Assembly (NCBI GenBank): GCA_009692435.1
Contig: SHZE01000011.1
Span: 1 to 39,185, forward strand
Source of the DNA: Deltaproteobacteria bacterium
Lineage (GTDB): Bacteria; Desulfobacterota; Binatia; Bin18
Reading direction: 5' to 3'
Length of the DNA: 39,185 nucleotides
Below, piece by piece: positions 26,498 through 36,100 of the stretch (positions are counted from its first letter, which is position 1; each line of letters begins with the position of its first letter). The notes beneath the pieces were generated by a model, which did not search any database, was not told the origin of the DNA, and saw only the letters and a program-made list of their open reading frames with translations. The position numbers and the translations under genes were made by a program.

Positions 26498-26629
26498 GTC
26501 GGGGGAAGTTCAGAGCCAAAGCAGTGCGGAGTTCGGAGTCTTAGCAGTTTGGAGTCTTAGAGTCTCAAAGTCTGAATCAAGTTTATCCCTATCCCCAACT
26601 CTGAACTGTCCCCGACTCCGAACTCCGCA
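26498..26629. repeat. Interleaved inverted repeats at a convergent gene junction
   Basis: A perfect 16-bp inverted pair (tgcggagttcggagtc at 26525-26540, gactccgaactccgca at 26614-26629) is interleaved with an 18-bp pair (26498-26515 and 26599-26616, 16 of 18 matching). Between them lie gagtctta/agtctcaa strings like the 11-bp family. The right arms lie inside the last codons of the BatA-like gene, so its C-terminal residues come from the repeat. Confidence 0.7.
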
Positions 26630-28406
26630 TTTTTCCGACTTGCCCGAAGTGCCAATCCACCAAAAGTAAGAACAGGACGCCATAGAGAATCCACGGCCAT
26701 AAAGGTTGATCGGTTTTTTCTGGCGCGACCGGAACCGCAGGCGCGATCTCTGGAATGTGCAACGGGCGGCCAAGGTGCGATTCTTCCCCATCGTTCAGAT
26801 TCACCGCGATCTTGCGCACCACGCCATGGTCGCTAAGAGTATAGACGCCCTGCTGCGTGAGTCGCACGGCGCCATTCTCCACCGCCACGATTTGCCCATT
26901 GGGTTGATACACCGTGGTGGTTAGACCTCCGATCTGAAGAACCGTGCCCGTTTGAATGTTGGCCTGTTGTCCAGTCTGATCCGCGAGCCAGCCTAAGAGA
27001 TTGAGCGTCAAGATCGACGCGGGCAAATTCTGTTTGCCGAGATACGGGAACAGGTCAAACCCCAGTGCCGCGTAGCGTCGTCCTTCATGCTCGCCCGCGA
27101 GCACAAGAGCCCCCACGGTCCCGTTAATGACCGACTTGCACCAACTGATCGGCAACAGGGCCTGTCCGTAACTCGGAGTGAGTAAAGAGAACGTCACGTA
27201 CGCGGTCAGCCGATGATCGGCACTCCACTGGGTCATGCGAGGGCGGGTGGCACCCTTGCCCAGCGGGAAGAGCCTGTTGCCTTCTGGGGGCAGAAGAAAC
27301 GCGGCATTGGTCGCCGGCAGCATGTCCGGCGCGGTCAAATGAAAGAGCACCAGCGGAAAGCGCATGGCCTGTTCCGGCGTGTACTCTTCCGGGCGCATGA
27401 AGGTGACAGCGAGATTGGGAATCTGCCCAACGCTTTTCACGACATTGGCGGCGGGGGACACCACGAGGACCGGCACGGTACTCAGCGTGGGGAGTACGGC
27501 ATACGCGTCATTATCGACCGCGAGTCCATCCTCGACGGCGAAATGAATCCGATAGGTTGACGCCAGGGGAAGGCGCGGAAAAGCCACGGTACTTTTGTTG
27601 TTTTTCGGGAGCGGTTGAGTGGCGAGTTGTTGACCAGTGTCAGCATTGAGGATCTCCACCCGGCCCTTCACCCGATCCGTCGGTCCGCGAAGAGCGACCG
27701 TGGCTTCAATATCGTCGGGGGCAAAGGGGCTGCGATATAACCGCACGGCGGAGATACTCAGATTCGGACGGGGACTCGCGAGCGTCCGCACGACCAGTGT
27801 GCCCACGCCAAGCGGCTTTGCCAGTGGGCGATCCGTGAAAAACACCACGCGCTGAAACCCGTGCTCTTGCACTAACTGCGAGAAAAACGCCGCGAGGACC
27901 GTATCCCCCGGATCGGGAGTAGCGGTGACTGTCAGTGAGGCGAGGAGCTGTCGAGGCGAGGGCATCTCGGGAGATGTCGACACTAGCATGGGGATCGGGG
28001 CACTGGTAAACAGACTGACGGTTTCTTCGGCTGAGAGCGCGGCGATTTCGTCAGCCGCCTGTCGTTTGGCGAGTGCAAACATGTTGTCTTTTGTGGCCGC
28101 CGTCTGGGCCTGCATGCTGGCCGAAGTGTCGATGACAATGGCGACTTTGCCCGCGTACCGGGGCAAAAACGGTCGCGCCGCGGCGATAATCAACAGGAGC
28201 AAGAGCAATAGTTGCAAAAAGAAGAGCGGCGTCAGATGCGGTCTGCCCCACAATCGTCGGCGGGCAGTGGCCGGGAGTCCCTGATACAGAAACAACGCGG
28301 GCACGATCATGCGCTTGTTCCGTTCCCGCAAGAGATACGGGATGAACAACAGCGGAAGCGCATACAAGAGCTTGAAAGCGAGCGGAGAGAGGAAAGCAAA
28401 ATCCAT
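26589..28406 (-). CDS. BatA-like membrane VWA protein
   Basis: The 605-aa protein begins with the BatA N-terminal domain: MDFAFLSPLAFKLLYALPLLFIPYLLRER, then a second helix LFFLQLLLLLLLIIAAARPFLP. A VWA domain with MIDAS VIDTSASM (D93) follows, then a long beta-rich periplasmic region and a C-terminal helix WPWILYGVLFLLLVDW. BatA-type proteins belong with MoxR, DUF58 and large VWA proteins. The cognate DUF58 gene lies about 7.7 kb upstream on the same strand, and the large VWA gene lies about 9.7 kb downstream. The last residues (KMRSSESGTVQSWG) derive from a repeat arm, and there is no clear Shine-Dalgarno because array R3 abuts the start. Confidence 0.87.
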   Translation of the reverse strand: MDFAFLSPLAFKLLYALPLLFIPYLLRERNKRMIVPALFLYQGLPATARRRLWGRPHLTPLFFLQLLLLLLLIIAAARPFLPRYAGKVAIVIDTSASMQAQTAATKDNMFALAKRQAADEIAALSAEETVSLFTSAPIPMLVSTSPEMPSPRQLLASLTVTATPDPGDTVLAAFFSQLVQEHGFQRVVFFTDRPLAKPLGVGTLVVRTLASPRPNLSISAVRLYRSPFAPDDIEATVALRGPTDRVKGRVEILNADTGQQLATQPLPKNNKSTVAFPRLPLASTYRIHFAVEDGLAVDNDAYAVLPTLSTVPVLVVSPAANVVKSVGQIPNLAVTFMRPEEYTPEQAMRFPLVLFHLTAPDMLPATNAAFLLPPEGNRLFPLGKGATRPRMTQWSADHRLTAYVTFSLLTPSYGQALLPISWCKSVINGTVGALVLAGEHEGRRYAALGFDLFPYLGKQNLPASILTLNLLGWLADQTGQQANIQTGTVLQIGGLTTTVYQPNGQIVAVENGAVRLTQQGVYTLSDHGVVRKIAVNLNDGEESHLGRPLHIPEIAPAVPVAPEKTDQPLWPWILYGVLFLLLVDWHFGQVGKMRSSESGTVQSWG

Positions 28407-28408
28407 AG

Positions 28409-28452
28409 GGCACAGTCCAAGACAAGTCTAGAACAAGTCGCGGACAAGTCTA
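28409..28452. repeat. 11-bp phased repeat array R3
   Basis: Units ggcacagtcca, agacaagtcta, gaacaagtcgc and ggacaagtcta follow without gaps, directly upstream of the BatA-like start codon. Cassette B begins on the other side. The consensus GGACAAGTCTA is the same as in R2 and R4. Confidence 0.8.
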
Positions 28453-28604
28453 GGGCAGGGGTTGGGATTCCCGTTGATTCTCCCATCCTCTAACGCTGCC
28501 ATACGTAGGGAAAGAAAAATCCGCTCAATCTCCCTCAGCATTGTTTGATGATACCGATGACCAGAGCGAATGGGGTTGAAAAAGAGATGGGGGCAAAAAG
28601 AGAT

Positions 28605-28850
28605 ATGAAAGCGGGAGCATCGAGACGGGCCTCTGTGCAAGACTCTTATGTTGCCAAGGGGAGGGGATTCTTTACTACGATGACGATTGCCCTGGTGCTT
28701 ACGGTTAGCGGCACCCAGACGGTCTTCGCCCAGCACACGAAGCCATCCGCGGGTCAAGATCGTGAACTCATCAAGCGGTTGTTGTTACGTATTGAGCAGC
28801 TTGAGGAACGTGTCAAAACACTTGAAGGACAGCCGGCAAAACAAGTGTAA
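28605..28850 (+). pseudogene. 5' part of outer-membrane porin gene, cut by an in-frame stop
   Basis: Starting at ATG 28605 the frame encodes a signal peptide (FFTTMTIALVLTVSG, then QTVFA before Gln) and a short coiled coil (LIKRLLLRIEQLEERVKTLEG), then ends at TAA 28848-28850. Translating past the stop in the same frame gives a Pro/Ala/Glu-rich linker, then the barrel that begins at 28938 with MFGVLGTPALQLRGYGDVQ. So one gene of signal peptide, coiled coil and barrel is interrupted by a single nonsense codon. The true start could be another upstream ATG. Confidence 0.7.
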
Positions 28851-28937
28851 GCTCCTCCATCAGCAACAAGTTCCGCGACGCAGGAGACCCCTGAGGCACC
28901 ACAAGAAACGGCTGCCGTTGAGGAGGAGTCTCCTGGC

Positions 28938-29924
28938 ATGTTTGGCGTGTTAGGAACTCCGGCTTTGCAATTACGCGGCTACGGAGATGTCCAATACCAT
29001 CTGAGCGACCGGCGTGGCGAGAAAAGCGCTTTTGCGCTTGGGCAACTCGATTTGTTTATCACCTCCCAGTTGTCGGACGATGTCAGCGTGCTCAGTGAAT
29101 TAGTGCTCGAAGGAGGGGATGATAATACCTTTGGCTTTGAAATTGAGCGGTTGCTCCTCCAGTATGCGCCGAGTGATTATCTCAACATCGGTGTTGGTCG
29201 CTATCATACCGCCATCGGGTACTACAACACGGCCTATCATCATGGGACGTGGTTTCAGACCGCGACGGGTCGGCCCTTCCTCTTTGCCTTTGAAGACGAA
29301 GATGGAATCTTACCGATCCATAACGTCGGAGTGACGGCCACCGGCCGCGTCCCTTCTGGCAAACTCGGACTGCACTACATTGCCGAAGTGGGGAATGGCC
29401 GCCCGTACAGCCCTGGGGAAGAACAAGTCGGCAATATTACCGATAACAACAACGGCAAAGCGGTGAACTTCGGACTCTTTGCCCGTCCAGATTGGGTGCC
29501 AGGATTCCAGACGGGTGTGTCCGTGTACCGCGACCGGCTGACGCCGAAAGGCTTGCGTTCCATCGGGCAGACAATTTTTGCTGGTCATGCCGTGTATCAA
29601 ACCCCGGCGTTTGAATGGTTGAATGAAGAGCTGGTCATCCGTCATGATCCGCGTAGACAGAGCTCGGTTCATACCGCTGGTTTCTACACTCAGCTTTCTC
29701 AGCAGTTCGGGAAATTCCGTCCCTACTTCCGCTATCAGTATCTCAATGCTCCAGGGAGCGATCCACTGTTTGGCCAAGACGTTGGCCGACGGCATGGTCC
29801 CACACTTGGGCTTCGGTACGAGCTCACGGATTTTGCGGCACTGAAGATTCAGTATGATCACACTGCGCGCCGTGCTCGTCGCTCACTCAATGAGATGACA
29901 CTCCAAGCCGCGTTTGCGTTTTAG
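28938..29924 (+). CDS. Outer-membrane barrel (porin-like) of cassette B, separated from its signal peptide by a stop codon
   Basis: The 328 codons carry strand patterns of a barrel: LQLRGYGDVQYHLSD, FALGQLDLFITSQLSDD, FGFEIERLLLQYAPSDYLNIGVGRYH, and later FRPYFRYQYLN. The protein ends LQAAFAF with the terminal Phe expected for barrel assembly. A start at 28938 would give no signal peptide; the same frame upstream to 28605 supplies one except for the TAA at 28848. It is thus either a pseudogene or needs stop-codon readthrough. The PstS-like gene starts 18 bases later, so the barrel probably served as its ligand channel. Confidence 0.78.
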   Translation: MFGVLGTPALQLRGYGDVQYHLSDRRGEKSAFALGQLDLFITSQLSDDVSVLSELVLEGGDDNTFGFEIERLLLQYAPSDYLNIGVGRYHTAIGYYNTAYHHGTWFQTATGRPFLFAFEDEDGILPIHNVGVTATGRVPSGKLGLHYIAEVGNGRPYSPGEEQVGNITDNNNGKAVNFGLFARPDWVPGFQTGVSVYRDRLTPKGLRSIGQTIFAGHAVYQTPAFEWLNEELVIRHDPRRQSSVHTAGFYTQLSQQFGKFRPYFRYQYLNAPGSDPLFGQDVGRRHGPTLGLRYELTDFAALKIQYDHTARRARRSLNEMTLQAAFAF

Positions 29925-29942
29925 GGGATATGGGAGGTGTGT

Positions 29943-30449
29943 ATGTGGTGTCGTTACGTGACCTTCGCGATAGCGGTCAATGTGGGGCTGGTGTCTGTCG
30001 GGTGGGCCCAGGGGCTAGAGCAGCAGCTCGTCATCGTCGTGAATAAGGCTAACCCGGTTGAGAATCTTCCTCTCGCGGATTTGCGCAAAATCTTTCTCGG
30101 CGAACAGAGGCATTGGGAGAATGGCGAGAAGATTACTGTGGTGATGCGCAACCCAGGACAGTCGGAACGCATTGCGATGTTGCAGCACGTTTACAAGATG
30201 AGTGAAACCGACTTTGCACGGTACTTCTTAAAGGCGACGTTTACTGGGATGGTCTCATCAGCGCCGAAAGTGTTCGCCACCCCAGTTGGGGTACGCAAGT
30301 TTGTCAGGACTCTTCCTGGTGCCATCGGGTATCTGCGTGCGAGTGAGCTGGATCAATCCGTCAAACCTGTCCGAGTCGATGGCCATTTGCCTGGCGAGGC
30401 GGGCTATCCTCTGCCCTTGCTCAGTACGTCGGGAGCTAATGAATTTTGA
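29943..30449 (+). CDS. PstS-like periplasmic binding protein
   Basis: From ATG 29943 (GGAGG 6 bases upstream) the protein has 168 aa. A signal peptide ends near GWA before Gln. The mature part reads LVIVVNKANPVENLPLADLRKIFLGEQRHWENG, KITVVMRNPGQSERIAMLQHVYK and later LPGAIGYLRASELDQSVKPVRVDG, the pattern of small phosphate-binding-protein-like (PBP-like 2) domains. It is much shorter than full PstS and has no ABC transporter neighbours. Lying between a barrel and a chemoreceptor gene, it is probably a periplasmic ligand sensor for the receptor. The ligand is unknown; phosphate is possible but not shown. Confidence 0.86.
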   Translation: MWCRYVTFAIAVNVGLVSVGWAQGLEQQLVIVVNKANPVENLPLADLRKIFLGEQRHWENGEKITVVMRNPGQSERIAMLQHVYKMSETDFARYFLKATFTGMVSSAPKVFATPVGVRKFVRTLPGAIGYLRASELDQSVKPVRVDGHLPGEAGYPLPLLSTSGANEF

Positions 30450-30464
30450 TCCCCAAGTCCAGTA

Positions 30465-30812
30465 ATGATGTGCGAACAAAATCCCCCCTGCCCCCCTTTT
30501 CCAAAGGGGGGAATCCGGAAAGCCCCCTTTGGAAAAGGGGGCCGCGCGGAGCGCGAGGTAGTGCGGCGCGGAATTTACCAGATGAATGACATAACGCGCA
30601 CTCGTCATTTTCTCTCGGCGATCAGAGACCTCAAGATCAAGACGGCCCCCAAGATGATTGCCACTTCCTCCGGGATGCGTGCGTTCGTGTCGAACATGCC
30701 CGGGGCGATTGGCTACGTCCGTGCTGATGAGCTGGACGGTTCGGTCAAACCCGTACGCGTAGATGGCCGTTTGCCCAGCGAGCCGGGATACGAACTGATT
30801 CTTCAAGAGTAA
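30465..30812 (+). pseudogene. Truncated second copy of the PstS-like gene
   Basis: The C-terminal part (from about AEREVVRRGIYQMND) aligns with residues from about SERIAMLQHVYKMSE of the intact copy just upstream, and later both share PGAIGY and SVKPVRVDG. The N-terminal half, including the signal peptide, is absent. In its place the frame begins in a palindromic repeat and would encode MMCEQNPPCPPFPKGG, which is not native. Homology resumes right where the palindrome ends (about 30546). This is a tandem duplicate that lost its front end at a repeat. It is unlikely to be exported. Confidence 0.78.
30492..30541. repeat. CCCCCTTTTCCAAAGGGGG palindromic element
   Basis: Perfect 19-bp inverted arms occupy 30492-30510 and 30523-30541, with a 12-base loop. 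Each arm is itself near-palindromic. This is a common mobile-like intergenic palindrome. It sits exactly at the truncation point of the second PstS-like copy. Confidence 0.85.
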
Positions 30813-30828
30813 GCGACGGACACCCACT

Positions 30829-31338
30829 ATGAACAAGCCGAGCTTGAAAAACCTCCCGATTGCAACGAAATTGCTGCTCCTTGGCATTGTGGGGCTTTGT
30901 ACCTTAAGCGTTGTCGGGGTCACGGGATATCGCAGTATCCTGCATCTGAGTGACTACAATGCCCGAAGCCCCGTCTTCTACTCTGCCATCCGTACCATCC
31001 TCCAGGTAGATATGATCCATGACGATCTGCATGCGCAGGTTTGGCGGGCGGTCTTTCTCAGCGAACATCCAGACAAAGGGACAATACAAGAGATCGGGGG
31101 GGGGGAATTGAGGAGGCGGTGGGGACCTTCGAGACATATCTTGATGATTTCCAGGCGCTTGCGGTCAGCGATGAGACGAAGAAGGCGATCCAGGCGTTGC
31201 GTCCTGACCTTGAGGCGTACATGCAGAACGCGCAGAATCTCGTCACCCTTGCGCTCCGTGGTCAGTCCGTCGTTGTGGTGGCGAAACTCCCTGAGTTCGA
31301 GGCGCAATTTCAGCAACTCGCGAATAGCTTCGTGCTGA
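30829..31338 (+). CDS. Chemoreceptor of cassette B, 5' part (frameshifted)
   Basis: This frame gives TM1 ([21 protein letters not shown]) and the start of a four-helix-bundle-like periplasmic domain ([38 protein letters not shown]). It enters a run of ten G at 31096-31105, after which the frame is wrong and Arg-rich until a stop at 31338. The rest of the receptor continues in the frame of 31041-32606. Eight or eleven G would join both parts into one receptor. The start is 16 bases after the truncated PstS-like copy. Confidence 0.72.
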   Translation: MNKPSLKNLPIATKLLLLGIVGLCTLSVVGVTGYRSILHLSDYNARSPVFYSAIRTILQVDMIHDDLHAQVWRAVFLSEHPDKGTIQEIGGGELRRRWGPSRHILMISRRLRSAMRRRRRSRRCVLTLRRTCRTRRISSPLRSVVSPSLWWRNSLSSRRNFSNSRIASC

Positions 31339-32606
31339 CTGAGAGTCTCATTGAGGCGGAAGCGGTGCAGGCGCGAACGCTCGGTGAGCAAGCAAGTTAC
31401 CAGGCGAAACGCACGGCTCCGCGTGTAGCGATTGTCGCGATATTCTTAGTGACCATACTGGGATGGTGGATTGCACGTTCGAGTACTCAGCCGCTGGCGC
31501 AGCTTACGACCGCGGCAGCGAAGATCGCGCGGGGAGACATCAATCAACGAGTGGACTATCAGGCCGCTGATGAAACCGGCGTGTTGGCAGCGGCCTTTCG
31601 TGAATTGATTGTGTATATACGCGGCATTGCCGTTGCCGCGGATGACATTAGTAAAGGGAATCTCGCGGTACAGGTCGTGCCGCGATCAGAGCACGATGTA
31701 CTCTCGCGCAGCTTCGGAACCATGGTGGAGAACTCGCACGACATGATCGGCAAGATGCAAGAGGCAGCACAGGTCTTAGCCTCGTCGATAGCGCGGATTC
31801 TGGCCTCGACGTCGCAACTTGCTACCAGCACGCATGAAACGGCGACGTCGGTGAGTCAAACCGCTACCACGGTCGAGGAAGTGAAACAAACGGCTTCTGT
31901 TGCGAGTCGCAAAGCGCAAGACGTGTCAGACGCTGGGCAGAAAACCGTACAAATCTCCCAGAGTGGTGCGCAGTCAGTCGAAGAGGCCGTTGCTGGGATG
32001 GACCACATGCGGACGCAAATGGCGTCCATCGCTGGCAGTGTTACGAAACTGGAGGAACACACCCAAACCATCGGAGAAATCGTGGCCATGGTGAACGATC
32101 TGGCGGAGCAGTCGAACTTGCTGGCGATCAACGCCGCCATCGAAGCGGCCAAAGCTGGAACCGCCGGGAAAGGGTTTGGGGTAGTCGCACAGGAAGTGAA
32201 GAGCTTGGCGGAACGCTCCAAGCGCGCCACCGCACAGGTCCAAACCCTCTTGACCGATATTCGGAGGGCCGCGAGTACCACGACCCACGTCACCGAACAG
32301 GGGACGCAGTCGGCGGAAACTGGGGTGCAACAGTCCCTGCGGGCCGGAGAGTCGATTCGGGCACTGACGAAAACCATTGAGGATTCCGCACAGGCAGTGA
32401 CCCAGATTGCGACCTCAAGCCAACAACAACTGATGGGTATGGATCAAGTCGCCGTCGCTATCGGCAATATCAAGCAGGCCAGCCTGCAAAACGTTTACGG
32501 CATTCAACAAGTAGAAAAGGCGGCGAAGGACATGCAAGAGGTCGGGCAGATACTCCGCACTTTGGTCGAGCAGTACAAGCTGGCGAAGAATGGCGTCACC
32601 GTCTAG
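31041..32606 (+). CDS. Methyl-accepting chemotaxis protein of cassette B, 3' part
   Basis: The native part begins near 31106 ([19 protein letters not shown]); residues before this in the frame are artefactual. It contains the end of the periplasmic helical bundle, TM2 ([17 protein letters not shown]), HAMP ([23 protein letters not shown]) and a second HAMP-like stretch. The signalling hairpin has its tip at [20 protein letters not shown] and continues [16 protein letters not shown]. It should couple to CheA/CheW. No CheR-docking pentapeptide is seen at the C-terminus (KLAKNGVTV). With the 5' part it forms a receptor whose presumed ligand carrier is the PstS-like protein upstream. Confidence 0.88.
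   Translation: MAGGLSQRTSRQRDNTRDRGGGIEEAVGTFETYLDDFQALAVSDETKKAIQALRPDLEAYMQNAQNLVTLALRGQSVVVVAKLPEFEAQFQQLANSFVLTESLIEAEAVQARTLGEQASYQAKRTAPRVAIVAIFLVTILGWWIARSSTQPLAQLTTAAAKIARGDINQRVDYQAADETGVLAAAFRELIVYIRGIAVAADDISKGNLAVQVVPRSEHDVLSRSFGTMVENSHDMIGKMQEAAQVLASSIARILASTSQLATSTHETATSVSQTATTVEEVKQTASVASRKAQDVSDAGQKTVQISQSGAQSVEEAVAGMDHMRTQMASIAGSVTKLEEHTQTIGEIVAMVNDLAEQSNLLAINAAIEAAKAGTAGKGFGVVAQEVKSLAERSKRATAQVQTLLTDIRRAASTTTHVTEQGTQSAETGVQQSLRAGESIRALTKTIEDSAQAVTQIATSSQQQLMGMDQVAVAIGNIKQASLQNVYGIQQVEKAAKDMQEVGQILRTLVEQYKLAKNGVTV
31096..31105 (+). repeat. Run of ten G within the chemoreceptor gene
   Basis: The homopolymer interrupts the chemoreceptor reading frame. Lengths of 8 or 11 would restore it, while the observed 10 does not. 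Such tracts are classic sites of slipped-strand phase variation and of sequencing error. Confidence 0.9.
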
Positions 32607-32659
32607 CGATAGGTTTCCTCAACGGGACGTTCCGCATGAGGCACGCTCAGCCCGGGCGG

Positions 32660-32746
32660 AGGTAGGCTAGCAATGAGCGCAGCGAATTCCAGCCTGGGGG
32701 CGGGACACGCTGCGCGGGGATTCCCGTTGGTCATCCCAGCCTACCT
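32660..32746. repeat. Hairpin repeat, contains dispersed repeat copy 2
   Basis: Arms aggtaggct (32660-32668) and agcctacct (32738-32746) are perfect inverted repeats. The left side shares about 40 bases with 22793-22835 in reverse. It lies between cassettes B and C in the 345-base gap 32607-32951. In the rest of the gap (32747-32951) I see no gene, no clear promoter and no known riboswitch. Confidence 0.7.
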
Positions 32747-32951
32747 TACTTTGTACGGTGAGCCTGAAGATTCATCGTCGAGCGGAGGCAAGGCACGGTA
32801 TGTGACGAAGTGTACGAATCTTCCGTGGTTCGATTGAGGCCGCTATTTCCGAGCAGACCGGAATCTCGTTCAGCCGCCAGTGGCATCTGCCGCACTGGCC
32901 CACGGCTCCCACACGGCCAGTCAAGATACAAGATAAGGGACACTGCACGAT

Positions 32952-33878
<927 letters not shown>

Positions 33879-33895
33879 CTGAGGGGAGAACGACC

Positions 33896-35770
33896 ATGAC
33901 CATTCGCACGAAATTAATTGTCGCCCTTGTCGCGTTTGTGGTGTTGTTGGTTTTTGGCAACATCATCAATCGCCGAGCTATCAGCCATGTTCATGAGCAG
34001 GTGAAGCATCTCACATCTATTAGTTTTCCTCTCAGCACGCTCTTGGGTGAAATCAGAGCTGTCGGCTATCGCATGCATGCCGAAGCGCTCAGTTCCGCAC
34101 TGGAAGGCAAAGAAGACGGTGATGACAAGCCGAGCCGGAAAGCGGAGACGGCCCAGCCCAAGGGGAAGGGAGCAGCAGATGATGACGATGATGACCGTAA
34201 GGCGAAACCGGCCCAGCCGCAAAAGCAGGCCACGGGAGCAGATGAAGATGAGCGCCGTGAGGGAAACGAAGCAGAGTCGAAAAGTGCTGGGAAGGCAAGT
34301 GACCACGCAGCAGACGCCGGTAGTGGAAAGTCGCAATTTCTTGCGGCTAAAGCCAAGCTGCCTGAACTGCTGAGCCAGTACGTCGCTGGCGTGGAAGCAG
34401 ATGGACAGGCACTCGCGACAGCACTGAAAGAAGCGGCGGAGAAATTGTCTCGCACGTCGGAAGCCTTCATCACCGCGAAGAGACAAAGGGACGAGAACCG
34501 CGAAGCGGCGGAAGCGAAGTTGGAAGAAGCCGAGGGGGCATTCGATGAAGCCATTGCCGAAGCCCTTGAGCACGAGAAGGAAGAACTCGTCGAGGCCTCC
34601 GCACGTACAACTCAGACCGTCCAGCGGGCAGCAACCGTCTCGTTCTCGGTGATCGGTGTCACGCTTGCGCTTGTGATGTTGCTGGTGTTCTTCTTTTCTC
34701 GTGTGGTAGCGCGTCCACTGGTGTACCTGACCGAGGCGGCGGTGGAGATTGGTAAAGGCAATTTCTCCACCCAGATCACCAGTATCTCTACTGACGAGAT
34801 TGGGGTGTTGGCGACCGCCTTCACTCAGATGCAGTCACAATTGCAGCAGAAGACGCAAGAGAACGAGGGCCAGACCGCTGAACTGCGGGAGCAAGCGCAG
34901 CAAGTAGCCAAGGGAGTGGCAACACTGACCGCGGCGACGAACGACATTATGGCCTCAGTGTCCCAGGTGGTGGCCGCCTCGAGCGAAACGGCGGTCTCTG
35001 TGACGCAAACGGCGTCCACGGTCGAAGAAGTGAAACAGACAGCATACGTCTCGTCGCGTAAGGCACAGGAAGTCTCCGACGAGAGCCGGAAAACGGCGCG
35101 AATTTCCCAGGACGGCCAAAAGGCGGTCGAACAGGCCATGGTGGGCATGACGCGCGTGCGCGAGCAAATAGAATCCATTGCCGACAGTGTGATTAAGCTA
35201 GGAGAACAGAGCCAGACGATTGGGAATATCATTGCGACGGTGAATGAGATTGCCGAGCAGTCGAATCTGCTGGCGGTCAATGCGGCGATTGAGGCGGCCA
35301 ACGCGGGCGATGCCGGGAAGGGGTTTTCGGTCGTAGCCCAGGAAGTCAAACGGTTGGCCGAACAATCAAAACGCTCGACCGCGCAAGTGCGCACGATTCT
35401 TAACGAGATTCAGAAGGCCGCGCAGACCGCGGTGTTGGTGACCGAACAGGGAACACGGTCGGCTGAGGCGGGGGCAAAACAAGCAATCGAGGCGGGCGAA
35501 TCCATTCAGACCTTGACGAAGAGCGTGACGGATTCCTCACTAGCAGTCACGCAGATCGCGGCGTCGAGCCAGCAGCAAGTGATCGGGATGGATCAAGTGG
35601 GGAGAGCGATTGAGAACATTAAGAAAGCGGCGCTGCAGAATCTGGAGGGCATACGGCAGATTGAGACAGCCGCGAAGAGCCTCCAGCAGGTCGGAGTGAC
35701 GCTGCAAGTGTTAGTCGATCGTGATCTCCACACTCGTAGGTCAGTCTCGGAAAGTCTCAAACAAGTCTAG
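33896..35770 (+). CDS. Methyl-accepting chemotaxis protein with acidic periplasmic insert (cassette C)
   Basis: The protein has 624 aa. TM1 is about 7-25. The predicted periplasmic region (about 26-245) starts like a four-helix bundle but contains a low-complexity acidic/basic insert at about 71-145 with six Asp at 95-100. It then continues as long charged helices ([20 protein letters not shown]). TM2 is about 246-268 ([19 protein letters not shown]), HAMP about 270-322, and the signalling hairpin has its tip at [27 protein letters not shown] precedes the ATG. The acidic insert echoes the poly-Asp segment of the barrel upstream. Its last residues (SVSESLKQV) and stop are encoded inside repeat array R4, so the native C-terminus may be lost. 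Confidence 0.92.
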   Translation: MTIRTKLIVALVAFVVLLVFGNIINRRAISHVHEQVKHLTSISFPLSTLLGEIRAVGYRMHAEALSSALEGKEDGDDKPSRKAETAQPKGKGAADDDDDDRKAKPAQPQKQATGADEDERREGNEAESKSAGKASDHAADAGSGKSQFLAAKAKLPELLSQYVAGVEADGQALATALKEAAEKLSRTSEAFITAKRQRDENREAAEAKLEEAEGAFDEAIAEALEHEKEELVEASARTTQTVQRAATVSFSVIGVTLALVMLLVFFFSRVVARPLVYLTEAAVEIGKGNFSTQITSISTDEIGVLATAFTQMQSQLQQKTQENEGQTAELREQAQQVAKGVATLTAATNDIMASVSQVVAASSETAVSVTQTASTVEEVKQTAYVSSRKAQEVSDESRKTARISQDGQKAVEQAMVGMTRVREQIESIADSVIKLGEQSQTIGNIIATVNEIAEQSNLLAVNAAIEAANAGDAGKGFSVVAQEVKRLAEQSKRSTAQVRTILNEIQKAAQTAVLVTEQGTRSAEAGAKQAIEAGESIQTLTKSVTDSSLAVTQIAASSQQQVIGMDQVGRAIENIKKAALQNLEGIRQIETAAKSLQQVGVTLQVLVDRDLHTRRSVSESLKQV

Positions 35771-35780
35771 TACAGTGTCA
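35739..35780. repeat. 11-bp phased repeat array R4
   Basis: Units ggtcagtctc, ggaaagtctc, aaacaagtcta and gtacagtgtca run across the 3' end of the cassette C chemoreceptor gene, including its TAG stop. The spacing is 10-11 bases. The family is the same as R1-R3. Confidence 0.75.
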
Positions 35781-35827
35781 CGATCATTTTGTCTGTTCAT
35801 GTGCATTTAGCGGAGAGACGGCGGCAA

Positions 35828-35911
35828 CGTCATTCCCGCGCAGGCGGGAATCCAGTACTCCCGCAGTCCACGAGGCTCTGCGCCTGGGTGCCCGCCTGCG
35901 CGGGCACGACG
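35828..35911. repeat. Palindromic intergenic element, copy 2
   Basis: This 84-base element is the near-identical inverted copy of 22668-22750, with arms cgtcattcccgcgcaggcg and cgcctgcgcgggcacgacg. It lies in the 330-base gap 35771-36100 between cassette C and the DUF58 gene, beside array R4. I see no gene in the rest of the gap (35912-36100). Confidence 0.85.
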
Positions 35912-36100
35912 GACCAGAAAACCCAAGCGCAGAGAAAACCTGCGAAAATCGCGAACCACGAGAAAAACCTGGTGAGAAAATGTCCGCCCTCATTTTCATC
36001 TTCATCCGTAAGGGTGAAGCCTCGCTTCATAACGCTTACCCTGAAAAGGCGCTTCGCGCGGGAGGATTCGCGGCACTGAGCCAATGTCGTGTGGTTCGAT

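Noticed and set aside
28534..28560. Possible sigma-28 promoter before cassette B
   Set aside because: A -10-like ACCGATGA is present, but the sequence 11 bases upstream matches the -35 consensus poorly (3 of 8).
32747..32951. Possible riboswitch or small RNA before cassette C
   Set aside because: I looked for the conserved cores of cyclic-di-GMP and similar riboswitches and saw none; no strong hairpin with a T run was found.
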